From: Actinoallomurus purpureus | GTDB lineage: Bacteria; Actinomycetota; Actinomycetes; Streptosporangiales; Streptosporangiaceae | Direction of reading: 5' to 3' | NCBI RefSeq assembly: GCF_024055795.1 | Contig: NZ_JAMXMY010000009.1 | Span: forward strand, 248,001 to 312,000 | DNA length: 64,000 bases | Shown: positions 25,805 to 34,512 of the stretch, in pieces | Numbering within the stretch: position 1 is the stretch's first letter | Layout of the letters: every line of letters starts with the position of its first letter | Program-made: the position numbers and the translations under genes | Notes under the pieces: model-generated | The model's input: only the letters and a program-made list of their open reading frames with translations | Told to the model about the DNA's origin: nothing | Database searches by the model: none

Positions 25805-26746
25805 ATGACGGAACAGGCCGTTCCCGTCGACACGACTACTCCCTGGGGGGAGGGGATGAGGGCGGGCGACCGGGTGATCGTCGGCGTCTTCGTGGGCATC
25901 CCGTTCGTCGCGGTGATCGTGTCCGTCGCCGTGCTCTGGGGCTGGGGTGTGACGTGGCACGACCTGGTGATCGGTGCGGTGATGTACGTCATCGCCGGGC
26001 ACGGGATCACGATCGGCTACCACCGGCTGTTCACCCACAAGGCGTTCAAGGCCGCCCGTCCGCTGAAGATCGCGCTCGCGGTCGCCGGCACGATGGCGGT
26101 CGAGGGCGACGTCATCACGTGGGCCGCCGACCACCGGCGCCACCACCAGTTCTCCGACCGGCCGGGAGACCCGCACTCGCCGTGGCGGTTCGGCACCTCC
26201 GTGCCGGCCCTCGTCAAGGGCATGCTCTGGGCGCACGTCGGATGGACCTTCAACAACGAGAAGACCAACCAGCGCCGCTACGTCCCCGACCTGCTCGCCG
26301 ACCCCGATCTGCGCCGGGTCACGCAGTGGCAGCCGCTGATCGTGCTGTTCTCCTTCGCCGGTCCGGCGGTGGCGGGCGGCCTGTGGGGCTCCGGATCCTG
26401 GGACGCGGGAGCCGCCTGGTCGGCCTTCTTCTGGGCCGGGCTCGTCCGCATCGGCCTGCTGCACCACGTCACCTGGTCGATCAACTCGATCTGCCACGTC
26501 GGCGGGGAGCGGCCCTTCCGGGCTCGTGACCGGTCCGGCAACGTCTGGTGGCTCGCGCCCCTCTCCGGCGGAGAATCCTGGCACAACCTGCATCACGCCG
26601 ACCCGACCTCCGCCCGGCACGGCGTCCTGCGCGGCCAGCTCGACTCCAGCGCCCGCCTGATCTGGCTGTTCGAACGCCTCGGCTGGACCCGCGACGTCCG
26701 CTGGCCGGACGAACGCCGGCTCGCCGCCCGGGCCGGCGCCGAGTGA
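25805..26746 (+). CDS. Membrane fatty acid / acyl-CoA delta-9-type desaturase
   Basis: 313 aa. This is an integral membrane di-iron enzyme that introduces a cis double bond into saturated acyl chains. The three histidine boxes are HRLFTH (about 73-78), HRRHH (about 109-113) and HNLHH (about 260-264), and the additional EGDVITWAADHR and GGESWHN contexts fit DesA/stearoyl-CoA desaturase-type enzymes. Four hydrophobic stretches flank the boxes. AGGAGGAGGGTCAG before the ATG is a strong ribosome site. No cytochrome b5 or ferredoxin-reductase domain is fused, so electrons must come from elsewhere. The PucR regulator beyond the TnpB insertion may once have been its direct neighbour. Confidence 0.93.
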   Translation: MTEQAVPVDTTTPWGEGMRAGDRVIVGVFVGIPFVAVIVSVAVLWGWGVTWHDLVIGAVMYVIAGHGITIGYHRLFTHKAFKAARPLKIALAVAGTMAVEGDVITWAADHRRHHQFSDRPGDPHSPWRFGTSVPALVKGMLWAHVGWTFNNEKTNQRRYVPDLLADPDLRRVTQWQPLIVLFSFAGPAVAGGLWGSGSWDAGAAWSAFFWAGLVRIGLLHHVTWSINSICHVGGERPFRARDRSGNVWWLAPLSGGESWHNLHHADPTSARHGVLRGQLDSSARLIWLFERLGWTRDVRWPDERRLAARAGAE

Positions 26747-26796
26747 TCCCCTCGATCCGCTTACCGAGCCCACCCCACGTCGTGCACGATCGGCCG

Positions 26797-26950
26797 TTGA
26801 CTTCCTCCCCCTTCTGAAGAAAGGGGGATTCCCATCGGCCTTGTGGCCGATCCGGCCTTTAGGCCGGGCGCCTCACGGCGCGGGTTTCCTGCTTCAGCGC
26901 CGGCTGCGGAAGGGAGGACCCTTGCCGTCTTACACCAGCTCCACAGGCAT
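26797..26950 (-). ncRNA. Predicted omega (guide) RNA of TnpB
   Basis: In IS605 elements the guide RNA overlaps the 3' end of tnpB and the right end. Here, read on the minus strand, successive hairpins GCGCC/GGCGC, CCGGCCT/AGGCCGG (26852-26867), ATCGGCC/GGCCGAT (26834-26851) and TCCCCCTT/AAGGGGGA (26806-26828) form such a scaffold, with guide sequence expected to start beyond about 26801 in flanking DNA. The upstream limit is a guess. Confidence 0.5.
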
Positions 26951-28067
26951 CACCGGGGTTGTGCCCGGCTACGGCTCGACCAGCCGCAAGGATGTTCTTG
27001 GCCGCGTTGATGTCCCGGTCATGCCGGGTGCGGCAGCCCGGACACGTCCAGTGCCGGGTGGAAAGACTCAGTTCCGCGAGCAGGTGCCCGCAAGCCGAGC
27101 AGGTCTTGGAAGACGGATACCAGCGGTCGATCACCACGAGCGTGCGCCCGGCCCGTTCGGCCTTGTACTCCAGCTGCCGGCGGAACTCCCCCCACCCCGC
27201 ATCGGAGATCACCCGCGCCAGCTTTCGGTTCTTCACCATGTTGGCGACCGCGAGGTCTTCGATCACGATGACATCCGCTCTGCGCACCAGGTTGGTGCTG
27301 ACGCGGTGCAGGAAGTCGTTTCGGGCGTTGCGGACCTTGCGGTGGGCGCGGGCGACCTTGGCCTTGGCCTTACGCCGGTTGGCGCTCCCGCGCTCACGGC
27401 GGGCCATCCGCCGCTGGTAGCGGGCGAGGTTGCGGGCCTTGCGCTCCAGATGGCGGGGGTTGGCGATGCGTTCCCCGTCCGAGGTGACCGCGAAGTCCTT
27501 GATCCCCAGATCGATACCGATGGCGTGCCCGGCCTCGTCCATGGGGTCGGGGGCGTCGGTGTCGACGGCGAAGGTCACGTACCAGCGGCCGTCCGGATCC
27601 CGGGAGATGACGACCATGGTCGGGTTCAGCGTGGACACCTCGACGTCGCCGAAGGACCACACGAACCGCAGCGGTGCCCGGGTCTTGGCCATGGACAACT
27701 CGCCGTCCTTCATCCGGAACGCCGAGCGGGTGTAGTGCGCCGACTGCCGGGAGCTGCGGGTTTTAAACCGCGGGTATTTCGCGCGACCGGCGAAGAAGTT
27801 CGCGAACGCCGCATGCTGATGCCGCAGCGTCTGCTGCAGCGGAACCGACGACACCTCGGACAAGAACGCCAGGTCCTCGGTCTTCTTCCACGCGGTCAGC
27901 GCCGCGTCGGTCTGCCGGTAGGAGGTCTTCTGGCCTCGCTGGTGGTAGGCCGCGTGGCGTTCGGTGAGGGTTTTGTTCCACACCAGGCGCACACAGCCGA
28001 ACGTGCGGCTGAACACCGCCGCTTGTTCGGGGTCCGGGTAGGCCCGGCACTTGTACGCCGTCCGCAT
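26859..28067 (-). CDS. tnpB: TnpB RNA-guided endonuclease, apparently intact
   Basis: 402 aa from ATG 28067; an ATG 27 bp upstream is possible. Family knowledge: TnpB is the ancestor of Cas12 and cuts DNA with a guide RNA from the element's right end. The RuvC residues are all present: Asp about 186 (AIGIDLGIKDFA), Glu about 270 (VIVIEDLAVANM) and Asp about 352 (RHDRDINAAKNIL). The zinc ribbon is complete (CSACGH and CPGC, four cysteines). The N-terminal MRTAYKCRAYPDPEQ and the FGCVRLVWN region are typical. The length is normal, with no frameshift. The C-terminal ~40 residues overlap the guide RNA scaffold and are Arg/Pro-rich. Without tnpA it may persist as a solo nuclease. Confidence 0.93.
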   Translation of the reverse strand: MRTAYKCRAYPDPEQAAVFSRTFGCVRLVWNKTLTERHAAYHQRGQKTSYRQTDAALTAWKKTEDLAFLSEVSSVPLQQTLRHQHAAFANFFAGRAKYPRFKTRSSRQSAHYTRSAFRMKDGELSMAKTRAPLRFVWSFGDVEVSTLNPTMVVISRDPDGRWYVTFAVDTDAPDPMDEAGHAIGIDLGIKDFAVTSDGERIANPRHLERKARNLARYQRRMARRERGSANRRKAKAKVARAHRKVRNARNDFLHRVSTNLVRRADVIVIEDLAVANMVKNRKLARVISDAGWGEFRRQLEYKAERAGRTLVVIDRWYPSSKTCSACGHLLAELSLSTRHWTCPGCRTRHDRDINAAKNILAAGRAVAGHNPGDACGAGVRRQGSSLPQPALKQETRAVRRPA

Positions 28068-28229
28068 ACCCGCGACCTTACATGTGACGCACATATTTGT
28101 AAGTCGAATGGACGGATGTCGGCGGACTTCGTTCTCAGGCCGTCCCGGCTACGCCGGGCCGCTCCTGACGGAGTCCGGATTCCTCCCCAGCGTGAAGGCC
28201 GGGGCATCCTCCGGAGGACAAGGTGAAGG

Positions 28230-29435
28230 GTGCAAACCGTGGTGAGGAGACAAGACGCCGAATCCCGGCCATGGCTGGCCGTCCCCCGTGGCACCGCAGT
28301 GTGGCTGCGCCCTCTCGTCGGGCCGCTGGTGGACGAGGTCATCGCCGAGATCGGATCTCAGGTCCCCGAGTTCGACCGGCCGGAAGACGAGATCTTCGGG
28401 CACCAGAAACGGCTCGCGGTCGAGGGCGCGCTCCGCCAGTTCGTCGACCTGCTGGAGAACCCGCGCGCTCCGTGGGAGAGCATCGCGTCGGTGTACCGGG
28501 CGATCGGGGCCTGGGAGGCGAATCAGGGCCGGAGTCTCGACGCGCTGCAGCGATCGCTGAGGGTGGGCGCCCGGCTGGCCTGGCGCCGCATGGCCGACCA
28601 GTGCGACTCGCCAGACGTTCTCGGGCCGCTGGCCGAGGCCATCTTCGTCTTCCTCGACGAGATCGCCGCGGCCGCCTCGGAGGGATACCTCAAGGCGATC
28701 GGACGGGCCGCCGGCGAGGTCGAGCGCCGCCGGCGAAGGCTGCTCGGCCTGGTGCTGTCCGACCCGCCGGCGTCTTCGGAAGAGGTCGCGGAGGTCGCCA
28801 GGATGGCCGGCTGGGCCCTGCCCCGTACGGTCGCCGGCGTCGCCCTCCATGAGCGGAAACAGGACCAGTTCATCCCGCTGACGCTTCCGCCGGACGTCCT
28901 GGTCGACACCGACTGCCCGCAGCCGTACCTGTTGCTGCCCGACCCGGACGGCCCGGGGCGCTCCCGCATCCTCGACGCCATCGACGTCGACTGGACCACC
29001 GCCGTGGGCCCGACCGTCCCACTCCGGGGCGCGGCGAACTCCCTGCGGTGGGCGCGTGAGGCCCTCGCCCTCGCCCGCCGCGACATCATCTCCGGTGACG
29101 GCCTCATCCGCTGCGGCGACCACGAGGCGACCCTCGTCGTCTTCCGCGACGAGGAGTTCATCCGGAACGTCGTCGCCGGCCGGCTGGCGCCCCTGGAGAC
29201 CCTTCGCCCCGGCCAGCGCGAGCGCCTCGCGGAGACACTCCTCGCCTGCCTGCAGCGCGGGTTCAACGCCAACGAGGCCGCCGAGCGCCTGCACATCCAC
29301 CCGCAGACGGTGCGGTACCGCCTCCGGCAGCTGGAGGAGCTGTTCGGAGAGCGCCTCTACGACACCGACCGGCAACTCGCTCTCGAGATGGCACTGCACG
29401 CCTGGCTGGCACTGGCCCGGGCCCGCGAGACCTGA
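28230..29435 (+). CDS. PucR-type (CdaR-like) transcriptional regulator
   Basis: 401 aa. The C-terminal ~60 residues form the PucR helix-turn-helix (LLACLQRGFNANEAAERL, HIHPQTVRYRLRQLEELFGE). The N-terminal half is a helical ligand-sensing region, with GGDEF-like remnants in the middle (WAREALALARRD). Regulators of this type sit beside fatty acid desaturase genes in many actinomycetes (from memory), so it may control the desaturase, now separated by the TnpB element. GTG 28230 and GTG 28239 are both possible starts; GAAGG precedes the second by about ten bases. The transposon's left end stops only ~20 bp before the start, so its ribosome site may derive from the insertion. Confidence 0.85.
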   Translation: MQTVVRRQDAESRPWLAVPRGTAVWLRPLVGPLVDEVIAEIGSQVPEFDRPEDEIFGHQKRLAVEGALRQFVDLLENPRAPWESIASVYRAIGAWEANQGRSLDALQRSLRVGARLAWRRMADQCDSPDVLGPLAEAIFVFLDEIAAAASEGYLKAIGRAAGEVERRRRRLLGLVLSDPPASSEEVAEVARMAGWALPRTVAGVALHERKQDQFIPLTLPPDVLVDTDCPQPYLLLPDPDGPGRSRILDAIDVDWTTAVGPTVPLRGAANSLRWAREALALARRDIISGDGLIRCGDHEATLVVFRDEEFIRNVVAGRLAPLETLRPGQRERLAETLLACLQRGFNANEAAERLHIHPQTVRYRLRQLEELFGERLYDTDRQLALEMALHAWLALARARET

Positions 29436-29651
29436 CCGCGGCCGTTCCGGGACCTTCCTCGTCCGTCCTCATCTTCTTCTTACCGCTGTTCGGCGACCCG
29501 ATCCGCGCCATCGGCAAGACCACGGCGGTGGCCACCTCAGGACGCGGGCACATCGCAGCTACAAAAAGGATACGTAGTGTGATAGTCATGTGACGGTGCG
29601 CTACAGGTCGGCGCACGCACGTCTCGTCAACGGCAAGCCATGGAGACGGTC

Positions 29652-30419
29652 ATGCTCGTGTTCACCCTCGCTGTAGCCGCGGCCGTCGGGGCCGTGTTCG
29701 CGGCCGCGTTCCTCTTCCGGAAGTCGCGCCACGGCGCCGACGACCGGGGCCCGGGCAGCACGACCGCGGGCCACGCAGGCTCGATGCTGTCCTCCCTCTT
29801 CCTGCTCGCGTTCGCCATCGCCATCGTCGTTCCGTGGACCACGGCCGACTCCGCCCGTCAGAACACCCAGGCCGAGAGCCAGTCGATCGTGGACGCCTAC
29901 TGGGCGGCCGCGGCGCTGCCCGCCCCGGCCGGCACCCAGGTCCAGGCGTCGCTGCGCGACTACGTCCGCTTCATCGTCGACAACGAGTGGCACGTCATGG
30001 CGAAGGGGCGGCTCAGTGAGGAAGGCTGGGCGCGCCTCGACACCCTCCGCGCCCAGGTCACCGGCCTGCACGTCTCCGGCACCGCCGCGGAGGCCGCCCG
30101 CAGCACCCTCCTCGACCGGATCCGCGACATGTCGGCGGCGCGCGGCCAGCGCGCGGTGGACGCCAAGGCGACGCCGCCCAAGGGCCTGCTGGCCCTCACG
30201 GTCGTCGGCGCCGTCCTCACCTGTGCGTTCCCGTTCCTGGCCGGCGCCCGGCCGCGGGGGACGGCCCTCATCCCGGCGGCGGCGATGACGGCGATGCTCA
30301 CCATCGGCGTCTACGTGACGTTCGACATCTCGCACGTCTTCAGCGGCGCCCTCCGCGTCAAGCCCGACGCCTTCACGGCGGCGCAGCAGGAGTTCCCCCG
30401 CATCCCCGAGAGCCGGTGA
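29652..30419 (+). CDS. DUF4239 (bestrophin-like) membrane protein
   Basis: 255 aa. GGAG lies six bases before the ATG at 29652, so this start is chosen over the ATG at 29640, which has no ribosome site. It has an N-terminal hydrophobic helix (VFTLAVAAAVGAVFAAAFLF), a second (SSLFLLAFAIAIVV), a soluble middle part (WAAAALPAPAGTQ, YVRFIVDNEWHVM) and two C-terminal helices. This is the layout of the DUF4239 family, related to bestrophin-like channels by fold prediction, function untested. The next gene starts three bases after its stop, so the two form an operon. The 216 bp upstream has an AT-rich patch near 29565-29590 that may be the promoter. Confidence 0.82.
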   Translation: MLVFTLAVAAAVGAVFAAAFLFRKSRHGADDRGPGSTTAGHAGSMLSSLFLLAFAIAIVVPWTTADSARQNTQAESQSIVDAYWAAAALPAPAGTQVQASLRDYVRFIVDNEWHVMAKGRLSEEGWARLDTLRAQVTGLHVSGTAAEAARSTLLDRIRDMSAARGQRAVDAKATPPKGLLALTVVGAVLTCAFPFLAGARPRGTALIPAAAMTAMLTIGVYVTFDISHVFSGALRVKPDAFTAAQQEFPRIPESR

Positions 30420-30422
30420 CCC

Positions 30423-31730
30423 ATGCGCACGCGCAGCATCAGCGTCCTGGCCACGGGTGCCCTCATCGGGTTGATGGCGGCCCCCGCGCTGGCCGACGAC
30501 GGGGCCCGCTCCGCCCGGCCCCGTACACCAATCCCGTTCACGCCCTCGGCTCGACCGGCGTCGTCCACCCGAGCCACCCGTTCCACCTCGCCGACCCGCG
30601 CGCTCCCCTCCACCCGGTCCCCCCGGCACCGCCAGGGGCACCACCCGCCGTACACCGCGCGGCCGGCCGCACCCGGCGATGCGCCGGTGGCGCGGGATGC
30701 GACGGGCCACGGACGGTCCGCCGGGCCCGACGGCTCGCCGTTGCCAGGGAGTGCGACGCGGCGCGCGCGGTCCGCCGGTTCGCCGGTCACCGGGACGCGG
30801 GGCGCGGCGGGCCACGGACGGTCGGCCGGGTCCGCCGGTTCGCCGGTGGCCGGGACGCGGGGCGCGGCGGGCCGTGGGTGGTCGGCCGGGCCTGACGGCT
30901 CGCCGGTCGCGGGTATACCAGAGCCGGTCGAGCCGGGCTCCTCGGCGGAGCCGTTCGAGGTCCCTCTCGACATCGGTCTCGTGCGGCCGCCGGCCTCGCC
31001 CGTCGCTCGGCGGCCCTCCGCCGCACCGGCAGACCCGGCCGATCCCGACCTGGGTGATCCCGCCCCGGGCCCGCGGCCGGGCCGGCAGCACCGACGTCAC
31101 CCGAGCCACGATGGCCAGGCCCCCGGCCGCTCCGATGGACCGATCGATAGGAGACTCGGCGCCCGAGGCGACGCCGCCCCGAGATCTCTGTCCGTGGCCG
31201 GTGGCGACGCCGCTTCCCCGCCCCTGTCCGTGGCCGTGGGCGTGGGAGGGTCACAGCCGGTCCTCGCCGTGGCGCTCTCGATCTGCGTCGACCTCGACCT
31301 GCTCCACGCCTTGGACGTCCGCCTCGCCGTCGGGGCCTGCGGCCGCGCCGCTCCTCCGGAGGTCCCACCGCCGGCGACGCCTCCACCCGCGGCTCCACCC
31401 GCCTCGCCGCCACCAGCCTCTCCACCGGCGGCGGCGCCGCCCCCTGCCCGGCCGCCGCACGCCGCTCCGCATCCCGCACCACCCGCAGCGCCGGGCGTGC
31501 CGGTGCGCCCGGCCGCCGCGAAGCCGGCCGCCGCACGGCCCGTCGCGTCGCCACCGCGGACGACGCCGAGCCACCGGCCGGGGTCGTCGTTCGCCCCGGT
31601 GCCGGAGCCCCGAAAGCGCGAGGCCGTGCACGTGCCCCGGCGGAAGAAGCCGCTGGCCACGGTCATGGTCCTCGTCGTCCTGGCGGCGATGATCGCCGTA
31701 GGGGCGGGCCTCGCGTTCGCGACCATCTGA
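30423..31730 (+). CDS. Secreted repetitive Ala/Pro/Arg-rich protein with C-terminal membrane anchor
   Basis: 435 aa. A signal peptide (ISVLATGALIGLMAAPALA) is followed by a low-complexity region with an imperfect 20-residue repeat based on GRSAGSAGSPVAGTRGAAG (DNA about 30700-30900, 60-bp period). Then come a short hydrophobic segment (PVLAVALSICVDLDLLHALD), a long Pro/Ala-rich stalk, a basic patch (RKREAVHVPRRKKP) and a C-terminal transmembrane helix (TVMVLVVLAAMIAVGAGLAF). This is a wall-spanning surface protein design. It is translationally close-coupled to the DUF4239 gene (3-bp gap). No homologous domain is recognised. The middle repeats leave all frames open, so small frame errors cannot be excluded. 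Confidence 0.65.
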   Translation: MRTRSISVLATGALIGLMAAPALADDGARSARPRTPIPFTPSARPASSTRATRSTSPTRALPSTRSPRHRQGHHPPYTARPAAPGDAPVARDATGHGRSAGPDGSPLPGSATRRARSAGSPVTGTRGAAGHGRSAGSAGSPVAGTRGAAGRGWSAGPDGSPVAGIPEPVEPGSSAEPFEVPLDIGLVRPPASPVARRPSAAPADPADPDLGDPAPGPRPGRQHRRHPSHDGQAPGRSDGPIDRRLGARGDAAPRSLSVAGGDAASPPLSVAVGVGGSQPVLAVALSICVDLDLLHALDVRLAVGACGRAAPPEVPPPATPPPAAPPASPPPASPPAAAPPPARPPHAAPHPAPPAAPGVPVRPAAAKPAAARPVASPPRTTPSHRPGSSFAPVPEPRKREAVHVPRRKKPLATVMVLVVLAAMIAVGAGLAFATI

Positions 31731-31759
31731 GGGAACCGGCTTTGCTCTCCTCCGGCGAC

Positions 31760-31792
31760 GCCGTCACCGCCGCCGAGTGCGACGGTGACGGC
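31760..31792. terminator. Convergent hairpin between surface protein and PIN genes
   Basis: GCCGTCACCG (31760-31769) and CGGTGACGGC (31783-31792) form a perfect 10-bp stem. The stem covers the stop codon of the PIN gene and could end transcription from both sides. Confidence 0.5.
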
Positions 31793-32264
31793 GCATGCCG
31801 TCCACTTTGGCTGCGAACTCGCGCGGCCGAAGGATCGGCGTACCGCGCCAAGGGGACATGCTCGTGAGGTCTGTGTCGTCGGAGACGATTAAGAGCGCGC
31901 CCGTCTCGGCTGCCAGGTCGAGGATCGCGTTGTCCTCGAAATCGGGACAGTCGGTGACCGTGTGCCGAGGATCGAGTATCCCTCCGCCGCTGTGGGAGGC
32001 GGCGCGGGCGAGGAGGCCGAGGTAAGCGTCGGCATCGTTGGGCTCCCACTTGAGGCTCTCCTGGAGAACGCGCGTGGTGTTCTCCAGAATGTGCGGTGAG
32101 AGCCACAGCGAGAACTCCGCCGCGTCGGCGATTATGCCGACGCAGTCCGCATAGGCGTTGCCCGAGGTCGGAGGCGGTGACGGCCACGACCGGAACGGGC
32201 TGTTGCCTCCCGCCACCGCGCCGACCAGGACGCCCCCGTCGAAGACGACGGGGACGGCGCTCAC
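31764..32264 (-). CDS. PIN-domain ribonuclease toxin
   Basis: 166 aa from GTG 32264, overlapping the antitoxin stop as GTGA. PIN domains are metal-dependent RNases, here probably a type II toxin. The first acidic residue is in AVPVVFDGGVLVG; further acidic positions are SPHILENTTRVL, CPDFEDNAILDLA and IVSDDTDL, in the order expected of a PIN active site. The DFEDNAILDLAAETGA block is typical of COG1569-like PIN toxins. A basic tail (MRRHRRTRRR) ends the protein. The gene pair order, antitoxin first with overlap, is standard. The cellular RNA target is unknown. Confidence 0.85.
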   Translation of the reverse strand: MSAVPVVFDGGVLVGAVAGGNSPFRSWPSPPPTSGNAYADCVGIIADAAEFSLWLSPHILENTTRVLQESLKWEPNDADAYLGLLARAASHSGGGILDPRHTVTDCPDFEDNAILDLAAETGALLIVSDDTDLTSMSPWRGTPILRPREFAAKVDGMRRHRRTRRR

Positions 32265-32518
32265 GTGGAGTCCCGGGCTTTGAGGATCCTCTTGGTGATC
32301 GCGGGGATGTCCTCGAGCGTGAGGTTCTGCTCGGCGAGCTTTCGCTGGCCGTAGGCCTGCGCCTCGCGGAGCTCTTCCGCGAGTTTCACCGAGGCCATCA
32401 CGCGGAGCGTCGCACGCAGGTACGCCGATCGATTGCCGTCGCCGAAGTAATCGACGAGCTCGTTGAGGAGGGCGCGGTCCTCGTCGGCGACGGCAAAACC
32501 AATGGTCTTGGTGCTCAT
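32261..32518 (-). CDS. Antitoxin partner of the PIN toxin (ribbon-helix-helix-like)
   Basis: 85 aa from ATG 32518, with GGAGG five bases upstream; the frame is open further upstream but without coding character. The N-terminal STKTIGFAVADEDRALLNEL followed by FGDGNRSAYLRATLRVM looks like a beta-strand plus two helices of a ribbon-helix-helix DNA-binding domain. The C-terminal half (QRKLAEQNLTLEDIPAITKR) would wrap the toxin. It probably represses its own promoter. Overlap with the toxin gene by 4 nt couples their translation. Confidence 0.82.
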   Translation of the reverse strand: MSTKTIGFAVADEDRALLNELVDYFGDGNRSAYLRATLRVMASVKLAEELREAQAYGQRKLAEQNLTLEDIPAITKRILKARDST

Positions 32519-32670
32519 GCCAACCTCCACGACCACGATAGCATTCAGCTTGCATTTCGGATGCGAAAAGTTGCATTCAATGCTGCGGTCGCGGTACTGA
32601 TGGGCTGAGCTGCGTTGATCCCTCTTGCGTCCGGCCATCCGGGCCTGGGCTCGGGAGCGTCGTTTGCCTG

Positions 32671-33504
32671 TCAGGACTGCGGGGTCGCGTGTGGCCCAGA
32701 GTCGCCGAATTCCGCGACTCCGGCGTAGAGCCAGTCCGTACGCGGTCCCGGCTCGCCGAGGTCGGAGCGCCAGCTCCACGGCCGTACGAGACCGGGATCG
32801 GTCAGGTGGAAGCCGTCGAAGAAGGTCTCGATCTCCTGACGAGGGCGGAAGACGATGGGACTGGTCGCGCCCTTATAGACGTCGATGACCTGCGCGATCT
32901 CTTCGGCCGGCGGTCCGTCCGTCGTCAGGTGGGACAAGGCCAGGTGGGAACCCGGTGCCAGTTGCTCGCGGAACGTCCGCAGGATCTCCTGGGGTCGCTC
33001 CGTGTTGCGGATGAAATGGAAGACCGCGACGAAGAGGATGGCCACCGGCCGCGAGAAGTCGATGAGGGCATTGACGTCCGGATGAGCCAGGACCGTGCCG
33101 GGCTCGCGCATGTCGGCGGTGATGACCGTGGTCGTCTTGTTGGTGGCCAGCAGGGCGCGTCCGTGCGCGAGCACGATGGGATCGTTGTCGACGTAGACGA
33201 CGCGGGCCTCGGGATTCACCGCTTGGGCGATCTCGTGCACGTTGCCCTGGGTGGGCAGGCCGGTCCCGAGGTCGAGGAACTGGTCGATGCCCTTCCCCGC
33301 CAGGTACCGCACGGCGCGCTGCAGGAACCGCCGGTTCTCCCACACGATGTCGTGCGACATCACGTCCCCGAGCGCCGCCTTGACCTTGGCGCCCGCCTCC
33401 CGATCCGCCGGGAAGTTGTCCTTGCCGCCGAGGAAGTAGTCGTACATCCGCGCCGGCGACGGCCGGGACACGTCGAAGGGGATCGTCCGGTCGCCGGCAG
33501 TCAT
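32671..33504 (-). CDS. DUF574 SAM-dependent methyltransferase (Methyltransf_19)
   Basis: 277 aa. The ATG at 33504 has GGAGG five bases upstream and is preferred over the ATG at 33540. It has the conserved PSPARMYDYFLGGKDNFPADRE, a Rossmann methyltransferase core with FLDLGTGLPTQGNVHE (SAM loop), VVYVDNDPIVLAHGRALL (acidic end of strand 2) and AILFVAVFHFI. This family is strongly expanded in actinomycetes and its substrates are unknown; some members lie in specialised-metabolite loci. A second member lies at 50876-51655. No obvious operon partner is present here. Confidence 0.9.
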   Translation of the reverse strand: MTAGDRTIPFDVSRPSPARMYDYFLGGKDNFPADREAGAKVKAALGDVMSHDIVWENRRFLQRAVRYLAGKGIDQFLDLGTGLPTQGNVHEIAQAVNPEARVVYVDNDPIVLAHGRALLATNKTTTVITADMREPGTVLAHPDVNALIDFSRPVAILFVAVFHFIRNTERPQEILRTFREQLAPGSHLALSHLTTDGPPAEEIAQVIDVYKGATSPIVFRPRQEIETFFDGFHLTDPGLVRPWSWRSDLGEPGPRTDWLYAGVAEFGDSGPHATPQS

Positions 33505-34512
33505 CGGCGCCTCCGCCGACGGACGATGACCGATATGCACGTTTCCATGAGTAACACTCTGGCCGGTCCTAGTCGTTCGTCCGTGTGGATCTCCACCTCC
33601 CGCGCGAAAAGCGGCGTGCGGCGATCACTTAGACACCCATGTCGGTGATCACCGGCGATCGGTGCGCTCTTGAGGCTGTCGCACTACTCGCGATCTTGAT
33701 TGCTCAAGGCCATGGCGATCCAGCGAGTTGGCGCGCGAAGGCTGCGAATCGGGCTGCCGGCGGCGCGGTTCGGTGTGCTGAAAGCTCGGTGAACGACCGT
33801 GCGGTTCATCCCGTTAAGGGGACGCAGTGGGGCAATTCGGCTCGCCGCAGGGGTGTTCTCCGAGAGTTCTGCACGGTGGCGGCCGTGGCGAGGCCGGGGC
33901 GGCACCCGGAGGGGCCGGCGGGTTCGCGGCGGCGGTCGGGCTCCGCCGGGTGGGTCGCCGGTCACCGTGCTGGAACGGGCGGCCGACGAACTGAGCCGAG
34001 GGTGGGCAGAACGCTCGGCGAAGGCCACGCGCGGCCCGCCTCACCAAGGGCAAAACCGGGCGAACCGGGCCGCTGCCGGTTTGTTCCCGAGCGTTCTGCG
34101 CGCCACCCTCCGCCGGGTACACACGTCCGCGTCGGCCGGCCGATGCCTACACCCGGTCGAGGACGCCTTCGCCGGGGTTTTTAAATCCCTCCCAGCGTGA
34201 CAGCCCAGGGCACACTGGCCCGCCTGAGCGGCCTGGTTCGGAGTTAGGCGACAGCCTCTCTTGGCGCACCGACCGCCAGTGATCTTCAAGCCCTCTCGCT
34301 CGTCGGCGGTCGAGCGCGGACTCGCCGTCGGGCGGGGCTTGAAGGGGCGCTCCCGGCCGGTCTCCCGAGCGCGCCGGAACGTCAACATCGGCCACGACCT
34401 CGGCGGGTCTCCGACGGCCGAGTTACGCCTTATGTCGGTATTGGGAATCGCCTGGGGCGGCTACCGGACGTCATTGACCTGTTCGCCGAGCACCGTGGCC
34501 CGGCGCCGGCGC
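33505..34512. other. 1-kb gene-poor region with a long imperfect inverted repeat
   Basis: No open frame here has recognisable motifs or good codon bias. The stretch 33600-33840 is AT-richer. Around 33998-34018 and 34087-34110 the sequence GGGTGG..GCAGAACGCTCGG is repeated in inverted orientation (11 bp perfect at the core, longer with a 4-nt bulge), and a related arm is seen near 33850-33885. A Cys-rich leftward frame at 34041-34388 (CAKRGCRLTPNQAAQAG) is noted but not called. Confidence 0.45.

Larger units (their letters stand above)
26797..28206 (-). mobile_element. IS200/IS605-type element carrying only tnpB (IS1341-like)
   Basis: A self-contained insertion between the desaturase and PucR genes. 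The right end, downstream of tnpB, holds a run of hairpins and ends in the TCCCCCTT...AAGGGGGA stem next to GTTGAC, the usual form of IS605 right ends. The left end near 28144-28206 also has hairpins (CCCGGC/GCCGGG; CCCC...GGGG). No tnpA Y1 transposase is present, so movement would need one in trans. Exact ends are inferred from the hairpins; no target duplication is expected for this family. Confidence 0.65.

Noticed and set aside
33684-34200. Several short frames in the gene-poor kilobase
   Set aside because: No ribosome sites, conserved motifs or codon bias; kept as unassigned.
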